This document shows positions 61,173 to 64,000 of a stretch of 64,000 bases of DNA, piece after piece. How positions within the stretch are numbered: position 1 is the first letter of the stretch; every line of letters begins with the position of its first letter. Position numbers and translations under genes: made by a program. The notes below the pieces were generated by a model. It saw nothing but the letters and a program-made list of their open reading frames with translations, had not been told where the DNA came from and made no database searches. Source of the stretch: Spiroplasma turonicum. GTDB taxonomy: Bacteria > Bacillota_I > Bacilli_A > Mycoplasmatales > Mycoplasmataceae. The stretch lies in assembly GCF_001262715.1 (NCBI RefSeq), contig NZ_CP012328.1:248001-312000 (forward strand). Direction: 5' to 3'.

Positions 61173-61577
61173 ATGAAACAATATGAAGAATTATTAGCTC
61201 ATCTTAATAGTCTTAAAAAGTTTTGTTATGTACCTTATTCTAAATTCAAGGTTGTATGCTCAATATATCTCAAAAATGGAAAAATTATTAATGGAGTAAA
61301 TATTGAAAATGCAGCTTACAATCCTACAATTTGTGCAGAAAGAGCTGCAATATCTCAACTTATTACAAACGGTTTTAAAGATGAAGAAATAAAATATATT
61401 GCACTCTTTTCTGAATCAAATATTCCAATTTATCCATGTGGAACATGTAGGCAAACGTTATCAGAATTTATAGATTTTAATACTAACTTTTTAATATTCA
61501 ATTCAAATGGTTTTATTGAAAAACGTGTCTTTGCAGAATTCTTACCTTATTCTTTTAATAAAACCTATATAAAATAA
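61173..61577 (+). CDS. cdd: Cytidine deaminase
   Basis: Turns cytidine and deoxycytidine into uridine and deoxyuridine. The 134-residue protein has the zinc site CAERAA (Cys54, Glu56) and PCGTCRQ (Cys89, Cys92), with the substrate motif NIENAAYNPT. Typical length. It is three bases after the dgkA-like gene and belongs to the same run. Confidence 0.94.
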   Translation: MKQYEELLAHLNSLKKFCYVPYSKFKVVCSIYLKNGKIINGVNIENAAYNPTICAERAAISQLITNGFKDEEIKYIALFSESNIPIYPCGTCRQTLSEFIDFNTNFLIFNSNGFIEKRVFAEFLPYSFNKTYIK

Positions 61578-61590
61578 TCGAGGAGTATAT

Positions 61591-62292
61591 ATGTATTATA
61601 CAAAAGAAAGTTTTTGAGTTAAGTCTGGAACAGACTTTATATGATTTTTATCTAATTATAAAAATGTAAATATTTCTATAGATGAATTAGAAGATTTTAT
61701 TACTAATCGAGAACATTTGAATAATAATTCAAATATATTCTCAGAAAATTTAATAAACTTGGTTAAAACTTGAGATTATATTAGGCTTGTAGTACTGAAA
61801 TACAAGTCTTTTGATATAAACGAAGTTAAGTTTAAAGAAATTATAAATTTAGATGTTTTAATTTCAATTTATAAAATGCTTGACCCATCTGAAAAATATA
61901 TACATTTATTTGAAGATATTAATAACTCAAAGTTTTTAAAAGAAATTTTTAAAATAATTGAGCTTTTAGATGAAACAAATGATATCGAAGAATTATTACA
62001 ATGTTTTTGTTATACATTTTTCGAGTTAGTTGTGTATAACTATTTAGGAGAAACGACAATGTTTTTGTATTGTTATTTAATGCAAATTATATTTATATGT
62101 AAAGACTTTGGACCAGTTATGTTTAGCGATATTGATGATATGCATAAAGTTATAGAATTAAGTAAAAAAGCAAAAGTTTTTATGCAAACTAATGATAAAT
62201 CAAAGTGAAAAGATTGTGAAGAATTAAAAGAAATTGAAGCAATATGGTATGACAAAATTGAGTTTTTTAATTTAATTAAAAACAATTATTAG
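61591..62292 (+). CDS. Hypothetical protein A of a related pair
   Basis: A 233-residue protein of unknown family. It starts with MYYTKESFWVKSGTDFIWFL, and the next protein starts similarly (NNFWVRAGIDHT), so the two appear to be distant paralogues. Predicted mostly helical and soluble, with acidic patches. The hydrophobic segment YLGETTMFLYCYLMQIIFIC aligns with DGILGRFTSFFNWMLLQALL in its partner. Strong GAGGAG ribosome site. Several TGA-Trp codons. Confidence 0.75.
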
Positions 62293-62328
62293 TGTATTAT
62301 TAAATTTATATGAGTAAGGAATTTTATT

Positions 62329-63045
62329 ATGTTGTTTAAAAATAATAATTTTTGAGTTAGGGCAGGAATTGATCATACACTCACTGTGATAAAATTTATG
62401 GATTACAATTTTGATGACAAACAATTTATTGAAAATGCGTTTAAAGAAATAATAATAAAAAATAATAAAAACTTTCAAATTGAAGATAAAAAAATCAAAT
62501 CATATATATATTCATGAGTCGAAGTTAGAAATATTGTTATTTTATGAACAGAAGCATATAACAATGATAGTAATTGTAAATTTAAAATAAGTGATTTAGA
62601 AAATCTTTATATGATAATTGATAATAATTATACTTATTGAAAGTTTTTTCAAGAGAATAGTGATGAATTAGAAGATTTAGAAGAAAGATTAAATAATGTT
62701 TTTAATGAAATAATAAAGGCAAAAACATTAAAAAAAGCATTAAATGCAATATTAATATTTTGCCATAAAAATTATTTAGATGGTATTTTAGGAAGATTTA
62801 CAAGCTTTTTTAATTGAATGTTATTGCAAGCATTATTAATATTCAAGAACTATTCGCCAATTATTGCAAAAGTTGATAAAAATACTCAAATACTATGATT
62901 TTACCCTTTAGTAAATATGTTATACAATGACATAAGTTCAATGCCAATGTCTAAATGAAATAAATCATATTATTTTAAAAAAACATTCGATTTTTGTTAT
63001 GAAAACTCTGTTAAATACAACGCATTAATTAAAAAAATAAGCTAA
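62329..63045 (+). CDS. Hypothetical protein B of a related pair
   Basis: A 238-residue protein that is visible only if TGA is read as Trp, since ten or so TGA codons lie in it. Shares the FWVRAGID start and a helical middle with the protein at 61591. It ends in a basic Asn/Lys-rich stretch. An AAGGA ribosome site lies before the ATG. No known domain was recognised. Confidence 0.72.
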
Positions 63046-63100
63046 CTTATTATGATTTTTATTTAGTTTTTTTATATAATCTTTAATAATAGGAGTTAAT

Positions 63101-63772
63101 ATGGTAAGCTTACAAACAATTGTTATAGATTCGTTATCAGCTTTGGGATTATTTTTTATTGTATTTACACCATTATATTTTTGCATTGTTCAAGGAAGGG
63201 TATTAAATGGTAGATTACATACAAAATTAGATGGTGAAAAATTATTTGAAAAGTTAAAAACTGACTTAAGATTATCTAAAGTTACAGGTATAAATAAAAA
63301 AAGATTGTACAAAGATTTAGATTACGCATCAACAATTTTTAGGGGTGCTATGGAATATAATTCACGAGAAGTTGTCTGATTTTTTAATGAATATTACGCT
63401 AAACAATATATAAAGAAGAATATATTATCTAAAGCCTGATTACACTTCCTTATATGAGCAATTTTTATAGGTGTTGTGTTAGGAGGGGTGTACTTAGATG
63501 GTTTATGATGATTATTTAATGTAAAAGAATTAAACTCAAGTAGTGGTAAAGTTTCTACATTTATATTATTTTTTCTAACCACATTAATAAGTGCACTAAT
63601 AAAATATTTTGAATATTATAAAGTGAAAAAAGTTGTTAATGATGATGTAAGACAAATAAACTTAGTGAAAAAAGAAAAGGTTTGAAAAGACTACAAAATT
63701 ATCTATTTTATTTCAATAGGTACATTATCATTAGGATATTTATTCATATTTATAAATATGATATTTAAGTAA
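63101..63772 (+). CDS. Hypothetical membrane protein
   Basis: A 223-residue protein with four likely membrane segments (about 8-30, 113-135, 150-165, 200-220). Between the first two lies a charged cytoplasmic region of some 80 residues (KLFEKLKTDLRLSKVTGINKKRLYKDLDY). Family unknown. The ATG follows TAGGAG; a TATAAT at 63075 is a possible -10 for this and the next gene. Confidence 0.72.
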
Positions 63773-63781
63773 GAGGGTAAA

Positions 63782-64000
63782 ATGAAAAAAACAAACTGAT
63801 TAATTAATAGCAGATTAGGTAATGCATATACAGTTAGATTTTTAAAATCAAAACATGTTAATATGGTATCTGAAACTGATTATATCGCTCGACTTAAATG
63901 TGTTTGCAAAGCAACTTTCTCGATACCAATACAGTTTTTATGATTCTTATTTTTTGTATATGCTTCTTACATTGCTAAAAAACAATTAAATGTTTCTATC
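63782..64000 (+). CDS. Hypothetical membrane protein, cut by the window end
   Basis: Only the first 73 codons are visible. It begins MKKTNWLINSRLGNAYTVRF and reaches a first hydrophobic segment (IPIQFLWFLFFVYASYIA). An AGAGGG ribosome site ends six bases before the ATG. Nine bases after the preceding gene, so probably in the same transcript. Confidence 0.6.

Overview
The window is a strongly AT-rich mollicute chromosome segment in which UGA is read as tryptophan: nearly every long gene contains in-frame TGA where its family has Trp (pheT, ftsZ, ileS, thyA, polC). The 16S rRNA, a single 16S-23S-5S operon, the divergent FtsA-like gene, an Opp operon with very long ATPases, gapN, and dxr/uppS without any peptidoglycan genes point to the Spiroplasma/Entomoplasma group, most likely Spiroplasma. 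Species-level assignment is not possible by eye. All genes except one lipoprotein gene lie on the + strand.

Layout. 1-5260: dUTPase, an unknown protein, a SpoU-type RNA methyltransferase, gapN, and a membrane protein with an acidic tail. 5320-10476: rRNA operon with its promoter, processing stems and terminator. 10583-14752: pheS, pheT, a YceD-like gene and rpmF. 14785-19420: an unknown small gene, then the division cluster mraZ-rsmH-ftsA-ftsZ behind an MraZ-box promoter. 19614-28175: oppB-C-D-F-A oligopeptide importer. 28209-32773: an alpha/beta hydrolase, an ABC-2-like exporter with a degenerate ATPase, and a coiled-coil protein. 32793-39299: T-box leader, ileS, lspA, rluD-like, a rhomboid-like membrane protein and a dCMP deaminase-like gene. 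39381-39944: remains of a flavin-reductase-like gene. 40119-45580: a CvpA-like membrane protein, acpS, thyA, folA, plsC and a pyrimidine-nucleoside phosphorylase. 45596-45756: an apparent structured small RNA with its own promoter and terminator. 45791-46320: five tRNA genes (Thr, Tyr, Gln, Lys, Leu). 46339-47248: a minus-strand thioredoxin-like lipoprotein. 47499-61577: rpmG, pepP, uppS, cdsA, dxr, rseP, polC, rimP, a peptidase-containing ABC exporter with a small partner, ybeY, dgkA-like and cdd. 61591-64000: two related unknown proteins, a membrane protein and a partial gene.

How it fits together. The genes give a wall-less cell its translation apparatus (rRNA, tRNAs, PheRS, IleRS, ribosomal proteins), division proteins, peptide import (Opp plus PepP), lipid and lipoprotein handling (plsC, cdsA, dgkA-like, lspA), isoprenoid synthesis (dxr, uppS) and pyrimidine salvage with dTMP synthesis (dut, thyA, folA, deoA-like, cdd, dCMP deaminase-like). 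The most unusual points are the orphan structured small RNA with exposed C-rich motifs, an LspA-like protein whose catalytic Asp of GNxxDR is Ala, a PheT whose editing site looks destroyed, the peptidase-containing exporter with no visible cargo gene, an ABC ATPase without a signature motif, and a likely AUU start codon for uppS.
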